Source of the DNA: Bacteroidota bacterium
Lineage (GTDB): Bacteria > Bacteroidota > Bacteroidia > Flavobacteriales > Schleiferiaceae
Assembly (NCBI GenBank): GCA_003045865.1
Contig: PZPB01000001.1
Coordinates: forward strand, 1-64,000
Direction of reading: 5' to 3'
DNA length: 64,000 bases
Below, in pieces: positions 17,197 through 24,742 of this stretch (position 1 is its first letter; each line of letters begins with the position of its first letter). The notes below the pieces were generated by a model. It ran no database searches. It was not told where the DNA came from and was given only the letters and a program-made list of their open reading frames with translations. The position numbers and the translations under genes are program-made.

Positions 17197-17817
17197 GTGT
17201 TGAACTCTAATTCCGAGCATATAATCCGATTAGAAGATTTAGAGGACTATTTAAAGCCTAAAGAAATTCTTCTTAACTCTTCCGAGCAAGAGCTGGTGTT
17301 GGCTTGTGCAAATGGCAAAGCCGCTGCACAGAAAAGGGTTTACGAATTATTTGCAGGTAAGATGCTCAACATCTGTCGCCGCTACGCAAAGGATAAAGAC
17401 CACGCCCAAGATTTAATGCACGACGGCTTTATCAAGGTTTTTATGAATATCCAAAGTTTTAAGGGTCAGGCAAGTTTGCAAACTTGGATTACCAGGATAA
17501 TGATTAACAACAGCATTAGCGCCATTCGAAAGGAAGTGCGCAAGGGAATAAAAGTGAGTTTGGAAGATATTCAAATCGCGGAATCTGAAATTGTATACTT
17601 CGAGTTAGAGGATCAGCAAAACCTAAGTGCTACTGAGGTATTTAAAAAAATAAACGAGTTGCCCCTAGGGTACAAAACTGTCTTTAGTATGTATGTTTTA
17701 GATGGCTATACCCACCGAGAAATCGCCACTGAACTTGATATTACGGAAGGAACCAGCAAGAGTCAATTGGCCAAAGCCAAAAAGATGCTTGCCCGAAAAC
17801 TAAGAGAAGCCCAGTGA
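17197..17817 (+). CDS. ECF-type RNA polymerase sigma factor
   Basis: This 206-residue protein has sigma region 2 (about 50-115, with DLMHDGFIKVFMNI and LQTWITRIMINN) and region 4 (about 150-205, with LPLGYKTVFSMYVLDGYTHREIA, a helix-turn-helix). Such factors direct RNA polymerase to envelope or stress regulons. There is an N-terminal extension of about 35 residues before region 2. The start is GTG 17197 or the adjoining TTG 17200. The next gene overlaps by 4 bases and encodes an anti-sigma-like membrane protein, so the pair is translationally coupled. The target promoter is unknown. Confidence 0.93.
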   Translation: MLNSNSEHIIRLEDLEDYLKPKEILLNSSEQELVLACANGKAAAQKRVYELFAGKMLNICRRYAKDKDHAQDLMHDGFIKVFMNIQSFKGQASLQTWITRIMINNSISAIRKEVRKGIKVSLEDIQIAESEIVYFELEDQQNLSATEVFKKINELPLGYKTVFSMYVLDGYTHREIATELDITEGTSKSQLAKAKKMLARKLREAQ

Positions 17818-19184
17818 ACAAAAAGTTTACAGATATCGAAGATTTTATTCGCGAGAAGCTTAGCTTTCTCGATGGAGCTCCCACGAATGATTGGGCCGAT
17901 TTCGAGCGCAAACTGAAAAGAGCGGTCTTTTTACGTCGCTTAAAAAGAGCAACAGGGGTTGTTGGCTTAATGCTGCTTTTATTTGCAGGCCAGCAGTATT
18001 TCGATTTTTACACCACACAACAGGCTTTAAAGGCCAAAAGCAATCGCATAGAATTTAGCGCTAAGCCAACAACGAGCTTTAGCAATCAGCATTACAGCGC
18101 TTCCGCAGATGGGTCTCTTTTAGATAAGCAGTCTATAAGTAATAGCGAAACAGCCAAGAATAATTCTTCAAGTACTAGCCAAAATGCGGACTATTTAGCC
18201 ATGGCAAATTCTGATAAGGATAATCTCGCTTTGAAAACCACGGCTCAAAAAAACGCATCTGCGCAAGCAAAAAAAGTACAAAGCAAGAAAGCAACAGAGG
18301 AAGAGCCCCTTGTTTTCGAATACAGCGAAAAAGTAACCAATATTAGTTCTACTGGCTTGGCTTATGTCGATAATTTGCTGAATGATTATCGCCGACCAAC
18401 CATGGACTCTGAAAGTATTGTGCCTAGCGATAGTAAGGACTTTTTTAGCCGTAAAACCAAAAAGAAAATTTATATCAGCCCTTTACAGGAGAAAGACCCT
18501 TGGAGCTATAGCCTTAATATTTACCCCAACTTTGCCTTCCGTAAGTTTAGTGTAGACCCAAATAAACGAGCACGTTTACACAGCGACTTTATTGATGCTA
18601 TGGTAAACTCTGAGGCTTCGGGATTAAACTTAAACTTGGGTTTTGAGGTAAATAAACGTATCGGATTAATCACCTATGTAAATACGGGCGTTGAATACAT
18701 CCGCAATAGCTATCTCGCCGAGTTTGACTTTGTGAATTTTCGCAATGCAAACATTGATTACAGCACGGGTGAAATTACCAGCTACACCATGCGCAAAGAT
18801 CCTAACCGTATAGTATTTAGCAATACCAATAGTTTTCATTACTTAAACTTCCCCTTTAGCATTAGTCACCAGCCATGGGCTTCTGAAAATGTGCGGATAA
18901 ACCTTGAAGTAGGCTTTAGCGTTTTGTATTTTCTTAAAGCTCAGGGATCTACTATTGATTATCGTAACCTAGAAGTTATTGCTTTATCGGAAAGAGATTA
19001 CCGTAAGTTTATTGGCTCTAGTAGTCTTAAAATAGGCTTGCAGTACTATGTGAATCCTAAGTTGAATGTTGGTTTAGAGCCTACTTTAATGTATTTCACT
19101 AATAGCATCTACACCGAAGAATATCCTTTTGAGGTTATCCCTTACAGCATGGGTTTAAATGTAAACTTGCAGTTGAAACTCTAA
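17814..19184 (+). CDS. Anti-sigma-like protein with one TM helix and an outer-membrane beta-barrel domain
   Basis: The 456-residue protein begins with about 45 cytoplasmic residues of anti-sigma type (DIEDFIREKLSFLDGAP..DWADFERKL), followed by basic residues and one TM helix (47-62). A long Ser/Asn/Lys/Gln-rich linker (64-200) could cross the periplasm. The C-terminal half (about 215-456) alternates hydrophobic and polar residues in strand-sized pieces (LNLNLGFEVNKRIGLITYVN, LKIGLQYYVNPKLNVGLEP), as in PorT-like outer-membrane barrels. If both ends are placed as predicted, one chain joins the sigma factor to the outer membrane. Start GTG 17814 overlaps the sigma gene stop. The barrel placement is inference. 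Confidence 0.8.
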   Translation: MNKKFTDIEDFIREKLSFLDGAPTNDWADFERKLKRAVFLRRLKRATGVVGLMLLLFAGQQYFDFYTTQQALKAKSNRIEFSAKPTTSFSNQHYSASADGSLLDKQSISNSETAKNNSSSTSQNADYLAMANSDKDNLALKTTAQKNASAQAKKVQSKKATEEEPLVFEYSEKVTNISSTGLAYVDNLLNDYRRPTMDSESIVPSDSKDFFSRKTKKKIYISPLQEKDPWSYSLNIYPNFAFRKFSVDPNKRARLHSDFIDAMVNSEASGLNLNLGFEVNKRIGLITYVNTGVEYIRNSYLAEFDFVNFRNANIDYSTGEITSYTMRKDPNRIVFSNTNSFHYLNFPFSISHQPWASENVRINLEVGFSVLYFLKAQGSTIDYRNLEVIALSERDYRKFIGSSSLKIGLQYYVNPKLNVGLEPTLMYFTNSIYTEEYPFEVIPYSMGLNVNLQLKL

Positions 19185-19236
19185 GTATTTTTGTACGCAT
19201 CTACCGTAGAGTGATTTAACAAAAACTCCCCAGAAT

Positions 19237-20400
19237 TTAAAGCTTAGCTAAGCGCTCAATGGCGGATTCGATGGTCGCTTGGTTTTTAGCAAAACAGAAA
19301 CGGATGGTTTTAGTATTATCGGGTGCTAAATAAAAAGGACTGAGGGGGATTCCCGCCACGCCTTTTTCGGTGCAAAGCCATTCACAAAACTCAAGGTCTT
19401 TCTGGTCGCTTATTGCGGAATAATCGAAAAGTTGAAAGTATGAACCGAAACTTGGTAAGGGTTTGAAGGCCGTGTGTTGGATAATTAGTTTTTCTAAAAA
19501 GGCCTGCTTTTCGCCGTAAAAAGCGCCAATTTCAGAGAGATTAATCTGACCTAAATAATCGGCTAAAGCCAATTGCACGGGATGGTTAACACTAAAAACC
19601 TGAAACTGATGCAGCTTTTGAAACTCTTTCATGAGGGCAGCAGGAGCCATGCAGTATCCTACTTTCCAACCGGTAGAATGGGTGGTTTTCCCCAAAGACC
19701 CCACTACAAAACTGCGTTCCGCTAAAACGGGATAAGCTCTCACGCTGCGATGTTTAGCACCATTAAAGACAATGTGCTCATAAACTTCATCGGCTAAGAT
19801 TAAGATATTGCTATTACGCACAAACTCTTGTAGCTTTTGATAGTCTTCATCTTGCCAAACCGCTCCACTAGGATTGTGGGGCGTATTGATAATCAACATT
19901 TTAGTGCGGTGATTCAACAATAGCTTAAACTGCTCCCAGTCGATCGCGTAATTAGGATGCGCCAACTTTACGGTAATAGCCGTACCGCCATTCAGCTCAA
20001 TCATTGGGATATAAGAATCATAGGCTGGGCTAAAAACAATCACTTCATCACCTTCGCGGATACTAGCCGCCAGTGCGGTAGCAATCGCTTGTGTGGCGCC
20101 CGCCGTAATTGTAATTTCTTTATCGGCTTGGTAATTACAACCGTGTTGGGCATTGGTCAGTTCGCAAAGTTTTTCTCGTAGGGCTAAAGCGCCTGCCATA
20201 GGTGCGTACTGATTGTAGCCTTTTTCCATGTAGTGATTTACCAAACCGACCAGCTTGGGGTCAACGGCAAAATCGGGAAAGCCTTGCGAAAGATTTATCG
20301 CTTGATGCAGATTGGCTAAGGCCGTCATTTTACTGAAAATGGACTCACCAATATGATTCAGCTTACCTGTGAAACCGAGACTTTTAGTAGAACTTTGCAT
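19237..20400 (-). CDS. PLP-dependent aminotransferase (methionine/kynurenine type)
   Basis: This 387-residue fold-type I aminotransferase has INLSQGFPDF near the start, PHNPSGAVW, the aspartate in ILADEVYEH, and the PLP-binding Lys in SLGKTTHSTGWKVGY. These features match the YbdL/kynurenine aminotransferase branch, which transaminates methionine, glutamine or kynurenine with 2-oxo acids in the cytoplasm. The 5' end overlaps the region upstream of the SlyD-like gene on the other strand, so the two genes are divergent. Exact substrate cannot be read from sequence. Confidence 0.92.
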   Translation of the reverse strand: MQSSTKSLGFTGKLNHIGESIFSKMTALANLHQAINLSQGFPDFAVDPKLVGLVNHYMEKGYNQYAPMAGALALREKLCELTNAQHGCNYQADKEITITAGATQAIATALAASIREGDEVIVFSPAYDSYIPMIELNGGTAITVKLAHPNYAIDWEQFKLLLNHRTKMLIINTPHNPSGAVWQDEDYQKLQEFVRNSNILILADEVYEHIVFNGAKHRSVRAYPVLAERSFVVGSLGKTTHSTGWKVGYCMAPAALMKEFQKLHQFQVFSVNHPVQLALADYLGQINLSEIGAFYGEKQAFLEKLIIQHTAFKPLPSFGSYFQLFDYSAISDQKDLEFCEWLCTEKGVAGIPLSPFYLAPDNTKTIRFCFAKNQATIESAIERLAKL

Positions 20401-20457
20401 GGGGAGACTAAATTTATTGCTTCAAAACTTTTGTGCTTGTTCTTTGTTTTAGAGGCT

Positions 20458-20988
20458 ATGAAGAGTATTGTAGAAGATCAAATAGTAGAGCTCAAATATA
20501 CCTTACGCGAAGGTGGTGAAAATGGAGCGATTTTGGAAATTATGGATGAACATTGGCCCTTGAAGTTCTATTATGGCTCAGGACAAATGTTAAAGGCTTT
20601 TGAATCAGCACTCCAAGGCTTAATGGAAGGTCAATCTTTCTCATTTACTCTGAAACCGGAAGACGCTTACGGCGTTTTAGATTTCGCACAGATTAAGGAA
20701 ATTGCCTTTAAGGATATGCCCGAAAGCGAACGTTTTCCCAACAAAGATTTTGAGGTGGGCGATCGTTTGGTTTTTAATATCGGTAGTAGCGATGAGCGTT
20801 TAGGAACCATTAGTGAAGTAATGGGGCATTCGGTTTTAGTGGATTTCAATCACGCACTAGCGGGAAAAGATTTGCATTTTTCGGGTCAAGTACTGTATAT
20901 CCGCGAGCCCCGTAAGGATGAAAGTGCGGCCAAACGCTATATAGAACCTAACGGCATTCGCTCTGATAGTCGCCTGCGCCCAGAGTAA
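20458..20988 (+). CDS. FKBP-type peptidyl-prolyl isomerase, SlyD-like
   Basis: The 176-residue protein has a SlyD-type FKBP fold: a split FKBP domain (VELKYTLREG at the start, KPEDAYG, and VLVDFNHALAGKDLHFSGQV after the insert) with the inserted chaperone flap around residues 75-125. The family speeds proline isomerisation and assists folding. The His-rich metal-binding tail of E. coli SlyD is absent; the C terminus is short and charged. The ATG at 20458 is preferred over an earlier in-frame ATG at 20353, which would lie inside the divergent aminotransferase gene and add residues unlike the family. Confidence 0.9.
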   Translation: MKSIVEDQIVELKYTLREGGENGAILEIMDEHWPLKFYYGSGQMLKAFESALQGLMEGQSFSFTLKPEDAYGVLDFAQIKEIAFKDMPESERFPNKDFEVGDRLVFNIGSSDERLGTISEVMGHSVLVDFNHALAGKDLHFSGQVLYIREPRKDESAAKRYIEPNGIRSDSRLRPE

Positions 20989-21040
20989 ATTCGCATTTCG
21001 CTTTAAGCAGATGCGTGCTTATTGAGCTAATGCTTTAGCG

Positions 21041-21048
21041 TACCTTCG
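21041..21048 (+). promoter_or_regulatory. Near-consensus promoter box before the ABC-F gene
   Basis: TACCTTCG differs from TAnnTTTG at one base, 17 bases before the ATG. A TTG lies at 21022-21024, 16 bases upstream. Confidence 0.4.
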
Positions 21049-21064
21049 TGGCTTAATATTTTTT

Positions 21065-22954
21065 ATGAATTTCCTTTCGGTAGAGCGCGTTTCAAAGAGT
21101 TTTGGTGCACGAGTGTTGTTTAAAGAGATTTCCTTTGGTTTGGCCGAAGGGGAAAAAGCTGCTTTGGTAGCCAAAAATGGTAATGGTAAAACGACCTTAC
21201 TGAAAATCCTTTCCGGCACCGAACAAGCCGATACAGGTATTGTATCTTATCGCAAAGATATTAAGGTGGAATTCCTGCATCAGGACCCCGAATTAGATGC
21301 CGATAAAACCATACTTGAAAGTGTTTTAAGCAGCGACAACCCTAGCACAGCAGCCATTGTTAATTACGAAAGAGAGTTGGCTAAAGGCACTTACGGTGAC
21401 CAATACCAAAGCGCTTTCGATGCCATGGAACGCCTAGGCGCTTGGGACTTTGAAGGGCAGGTAAAAACCATTCTTGGTAAGCTAGGTTTACATGAAACGG
21501 AATTAAAAATTGGACCCCTTTCAGGTGGTCAAAAGAAAAGGGTTGCTCTTGCGAAAATTTTAATTTCTCAACCGGATCTTTTAATTTTAGATGAGCCCAC
21601 CAACCACCTCGATTTAGACATGATTGAGTGGCTGGAGCAGTATTTAGGTCAAAGAGGTATTACCCTTTTAATGGTAACGCACGACCGTTATTTCCTCGAA
21701 ACAGTTTGTGATGTAATCTTCGAGCTGGAAGATCAAAAACTATATAAACACCCGGGTAATTACTCTGCCTTTTTAGAGCGTAAAGCCGAGCGCGAAGAAG
21801 TAGAATCGGTAAATGTTGGCAAGGCGCAAAGCCTTATGAAAAAGGAGTTACAATGGATTCGTCGTCAGCCCAAAGCGCGCGGCACCAAAAGTAAAGCGCG
21901 GGTAGAGGCCTTTCAAGAAATTAAAAAAGAAGCCACTAAAGATGTAAGCGAAGCTGAGTTGAAGATGCGCGTGAAAATGACCCGTCTCGGCAGTAAAATT
22001 ATTGAGCTTCATAAGGTTAAGAAAGCCTACGGCACCAAACCGATTTTAGATAGCTTCGATTATGTATTTAAGCGCGGAGAAAAGATTGGCATCGTTGGCC
22101 CCAATGGTGTGGGTAAATCTACTTTGTTGCGCCTCCTTACGGGAGAAGAGCAGGTAGATGGAGGCAAAATAATAATTGGCGATACGGTAAAATTTGGCTT
22201 CTATACTCAGCAGGGCTTGAAGCTGGATGAGGATAAGCGTGTTATTGAGGTAATTAAGGATATCGCCGAATACATCCCCACAGAGGGAAAAGGTGGCGAT
22301 ATTACCGCTTCGCAAATGTTAGAACATTTCTTGTTCGAAGGCGATAAACAATATACCTACGTATCTAAATTAAGTGGGGGCGAAAAAAGGCGATTATACC
22401 TCCTTACAGTGCTCATGTCTAATCCCAACTTTTTAATTTTAGATGAGCCAACAAACGACTTAGATATACTCACTCTCAATGTTTTAGAAGAATTCCTTCT
22501 TAACTTTCAGGGCTGTTTAATAGTGGTTACTCACGATCGGTACTTTATGGATAAACTTACCGATCACCTCTTTGTGTTTCAAGGAGAGGGACAGGTAAAA
22601 GATTTCCCTGGTAACTATACCGAATACCGTATTGCGGAGGAACAGGCAGTGGATGATCGACGTTTGCGCGAAGAGAGTATGGTAAAGGCGAAGAAAAAGG
22701 ACAAAGCCAAGGCCGATGCGAAGACCAAGGAAAAGGCTAAGCTTACTTATGCCGAAAGCATAGAGCTTAAAGAATTGCCCGCCGAAATTGATAAGTTAGA
22801 AAAAGAGCGTGATCGATTGGCGAGTGAGCTAGAACAAGCATCCAGCGATGCCGAACTATTACAGCGCTTGGGAGCAGAAATGCAAGAAGTAATAGATGTT
22901 CTTGAAGAAAAAGAATTTCGCTGGCTAGAGCTGAGTGAATTAGCGGAAGAATAA
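21065..22954 (+). CDS. ABC-F family ATPase (Uup-like)
   Basis: The 629-residue soluble protein has two ABC ATPase domains and no membrane segment. Domain 1 has Walker A AKNGNGKTTLLK and signature LSGGQKKRVALAKIL; domain 2 has GPNGVGKSTLL and LSGGEKRRLYLL. A charged linker with RRQPKARGTKSKARVEAF joins them, as in Uup. The C terminus (about 535-629) is a Lys/Glu-rich coiled coil, typical of Uup-type proteins that contact nucleic acid or ribosomes. ABC-F proteins act on ribosomes or DNA structures rather than in transport. The gene has its own promoter box and ends at a bidirectional terminator. Confidence 0.95.
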   Translation: MNFLSVERVSKSFGARVLFKEISFGLAEGEKAALVAKNGNGKTTLLKILSGTEQADTGIVSYRKDIKVEFLHQDPELDADKTILESVLSSDNPSTAAIVNYERELAKGTYGDQYQSAFDAMERLGAWDFEGQVKTILGKLGLHETELKIGPLSGGQKKRVALAKILISQPDLLILDEPTNHLDLDMIEWLEQYLGQRGITLLMVTHDRYFLETVCDVIFELEDQKLYKHPGNYSAFLERKAEREEVESVNVGKAQSLMKKELQWIRRQPKARGTKSKARVEAFQEIKKEATKDVSEAELKMRVKMTRLGSKIIELHKVKKAYGTKPILDSFDYVFKRGEKIGIVGPNGVGKSTLLRLLTGEEQVDGGKIIIGDTVKFGFYTQQGLKLDEDKRVIEVIKDIAEYIPTEGKGGDITASQMLEHFLFEGDKQYTYVSKLSGGEKRRLYLLTVLMSNPNFLILDEPTNDLDILTLNVLEEFLLNFQGCLIVVTHDRYFMDKLTDHLFVFQGEGQVKDFPGNYTEYRIAEEQAVDDRRLREESMVKAKKKDKAKADAKTKEKAKLTYAESIELKELPAEIDKLEKERDRLASELEQASSDAELLQRLGAEMQEVIDVLEEKEFRWLELSELAEE

Positions 22955-22990
22955 TTTTAGGCCGCACCCAGAGGTGCTGGGTAAGAAATA

Positions 22991-23020
22991 AAAAAAGCCG
23001 CTCAATTTGAGCAGCTTTTT
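22991..23020. terminator. Bidirectional terminator between ABC-F and msrA
   Basis: AAAAAGCCGCTCAA and TTGAGCAGCTTTTT form a stem with one mismatch, flanked by A and T runs, so it can end transcripts from both convergent genes. Confidence 0.85.
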
Positions 23021-23041
23021 AATCTGATTTGTAAAGTCCTT

Positions 23042-23605
23042 TTAAAACTTTTCCGTGTATTTATGGCAGTAAGGCGTTCCACCTTTTTTGTCGTAGTAAT
23101 CGTGATGATACTCTTCTTGTTCGCGGTAAAATATAGCGTCCATGGTAATTTCGGTGGCTACATCGTAACCTTTATCGCGTAAAATTTGGGTCACTTTTTC
23201 GGCAATGGCTTTTTGCTCTGCGTTTAAAGGGAAAATAGCCGAGCGATATTGCGTACCGATATCCGGTCCTTGGCGGTTCACTTGAGTAGGATCGTGGGTT
23301 TCGTAAAAGATTTTACAAAGTGTTTCGTAATCCGTTTTACTGGGGTCGAAAATCACCTCTACCGTTTCCGCATGTCCCGTTCTACCCGAGCATACTTCCC
23401 GATAACTCGGGTCAGCTACACTGCCGCCGGCATAACCAACTGCTGTCTCAATTACACCATCAACTTTTTGGAGGTAATATTCTGTTCCCCAGTAGCATCC
23501 TGATGCAAAAAGAGCTCTTTCGTAATTTTTATCCTTATTCATTTTTTGTCCGTTTAGGCTTACTGCACTTAGTACTAAGCTTAGGCCGAAAATTAGTGCT
23601 TTCAT
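23042..23605 (-). CDS. msrA: Peptide methionine sulfoxide reductase MsrA, exported
   Basis: The 187-residue enzyme reduces methionine-S-sulfoxide in proteins. The catalytic Cys is in ASGCYWGTEYY (a variant of GCFWG). Other family motifs are VGYAGG, GHAETVEVIFDP and YHHDYYDKKGG; a second Cys in PYCHKY near the C terminus can act as resolving residue. A cleavable signal peptide (1-19, ending in LNG) places it in the periplasm, unlike cytoplasmic MsrA. A single-gene unit is likely, since the neighbour on one side is convergent and the other is 98 bases away. Confidence 0.96.
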   Translation of the reverse strand: MKALIFGLSLVLSAVSLNGQKMNKDKNYERALFASGCYWGTEYYLQKVDGVIETAVGYAGGSVADPSYREVCSGRTGHAETVEVIFDPSKTDYETLCKIFYETHDPTQVNRQGPDIGTQYRSAIFPLNAEQKAIAEKVTQILRDKGYDVATEITMDAIFYREQEEYHHDYYDKKGGTPYCHKYTEKF

Positions 23606-23703
23606 AGTATTTCTTTAACCTAATTACGGCGCATTTGTTTGTTTGGCTTTCTGCCGAAAGGCATTTAGCAACAATTTAACAAATGCAGAAGAAGCACCAG
23701 GTT

Positions 23704-24696
23704 TTAAACGAGAATTTCTTTGGCTGTTAATACTTGGGCAATTTGCACCGCATTAGTAGCCGCACCCTTGCGGAGATTATCGGCTACAATCCACATGTTT
23801 AGGCTATTAACCTGACTTAAATCGCGACGAATACGACCCACGAAAACATCGTCTTTTCCCTTGGCATAGCGCGGCATAGGATAGACATTTAATTCTACAT
23901 TATCTTGTAAAGTAATACCATCTGTGTCGGCTAAAAGTCTTTTGACATCGCTTAATACAAACTCATTTTCAAAGCTGAGGTTTACGCTTTCGCTATGACC
24001 GCCCTCAACCGGAATACGCACCGCTGTGGCCGTAATTCCTATAGAATCGTCGCTTAATATTTTCTTGGTTTCATTGGTCAGCTTCATTTCCTCTTTGGTA
24101 TAGCCGTTTTCCAAAAACACATCGCAATGGGGCAAGCAATTTTTATCGATTGGATAGGGATAAGCCATGGGACCATCCGTGCCATTGCGTTCATTTTCCA
24201 GCTGCTGAACCGCTTTTAGGCCTGTGCCCGAAATACTTTGGTAGGTACTAACTACCACGCGCCTTATTTTATACTTTCTATGCAGAGGCGCCAAAGCCAA
24301 AACCATTTGTATGGTGCTGCAATTGGGGTTGGCAATTATATAATCTTCTTTGCTTAAGCTCTCGCCATTGATTTCAGGAACCACCAATTTTATACTAGGA
24401 TCCATGCGCCAGGCGGAAGAATTATCAACTACATAGCAGCCGATAGCGGCAAATTTGGGTGCCCACTCTAAACTGGTTTCGCCACCTGCCGAAAATAGGG
24501 CTAAATCGGGTTTTGCCTCCAGAGCTTCAGCCAGAGTAATAACGCTAAGTTCACGATCGGCGAAAGCCAACTTCTTACCCTTCGATTTCTCGGAGGCTAC
24601 CGCTAAAATTTCGTGTTTAGCAAAGCCGCGTTCTTTCAAAACGTTTAACATTACCTCTCCCACCATACCGGTGGCCCCCACAACAGCGATTTTCAT
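23704..24696 (-). CDS. asd: Aspartate-semialdehyde dehydrogenase
   Basis: The 330-residue enzyme reduces aspartyl phosphate to the semialdehyde for lysine, threonine, methionine and diaminopimelate synthesis. The NADP-binding start is KIAVVGATGMVGEVML, the catalytic Cys is in ANPNCSTIQ, and the substrate-binding region includes RIPVEGGHSE. The ATG at 24696 is chosen: it puts the Rossmann glycines at the usual distance and lies 20 bases after a consensus promoter box. An earlier in-frame ATG at 24738 would start upstream of that box. It is divergent from the lamin-tail gene with 46 bases between. Confidence 0.97.
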   Translation of the reverse strand: MKIAVVGATGMVGEVMLNVLKERGFAKHEILAVASEKSKGKKLAFADRELSVITLAEALEAKPDLALFSAGGETSLEWAPKFAAIGCYVVDNSSAWRMDPSIKLVVPEINGESLSKEDYIIANPNCSTIQMVLALAPLHRKYKIRRVVVSTYQSISGTGLKAVQQLENERNGTDGPMAYPYPIDKNCLPHCDVFLENGYTKEEMKLTNETKKILSDDSIGITATAVRIPVEGGHSESVNLSFENEFVLSDVKRLLADTDGITLQDNVELNVYPMPRYAKGKDDVFVGRIRRDLSQVNSLNMWIVADNLRKGAATNAVQIAQVLTAKEILV

Positions 24697-24715
24697 TTTT
24701 CGTAAATTAAGTGGA

Positions 24716-24723
24716 CAAAAGTA
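24716..24723 (-). promoter_or_regulatory. Promoter box of asd
   Basis: On the minus strand this reads TACTTTTG, an exact TAnnTTTG match, 20 bases before the asd ATG. Confidence 0.6.
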
Positions 24724-24742
24724 AAGCTTAAAACCCATTGAA

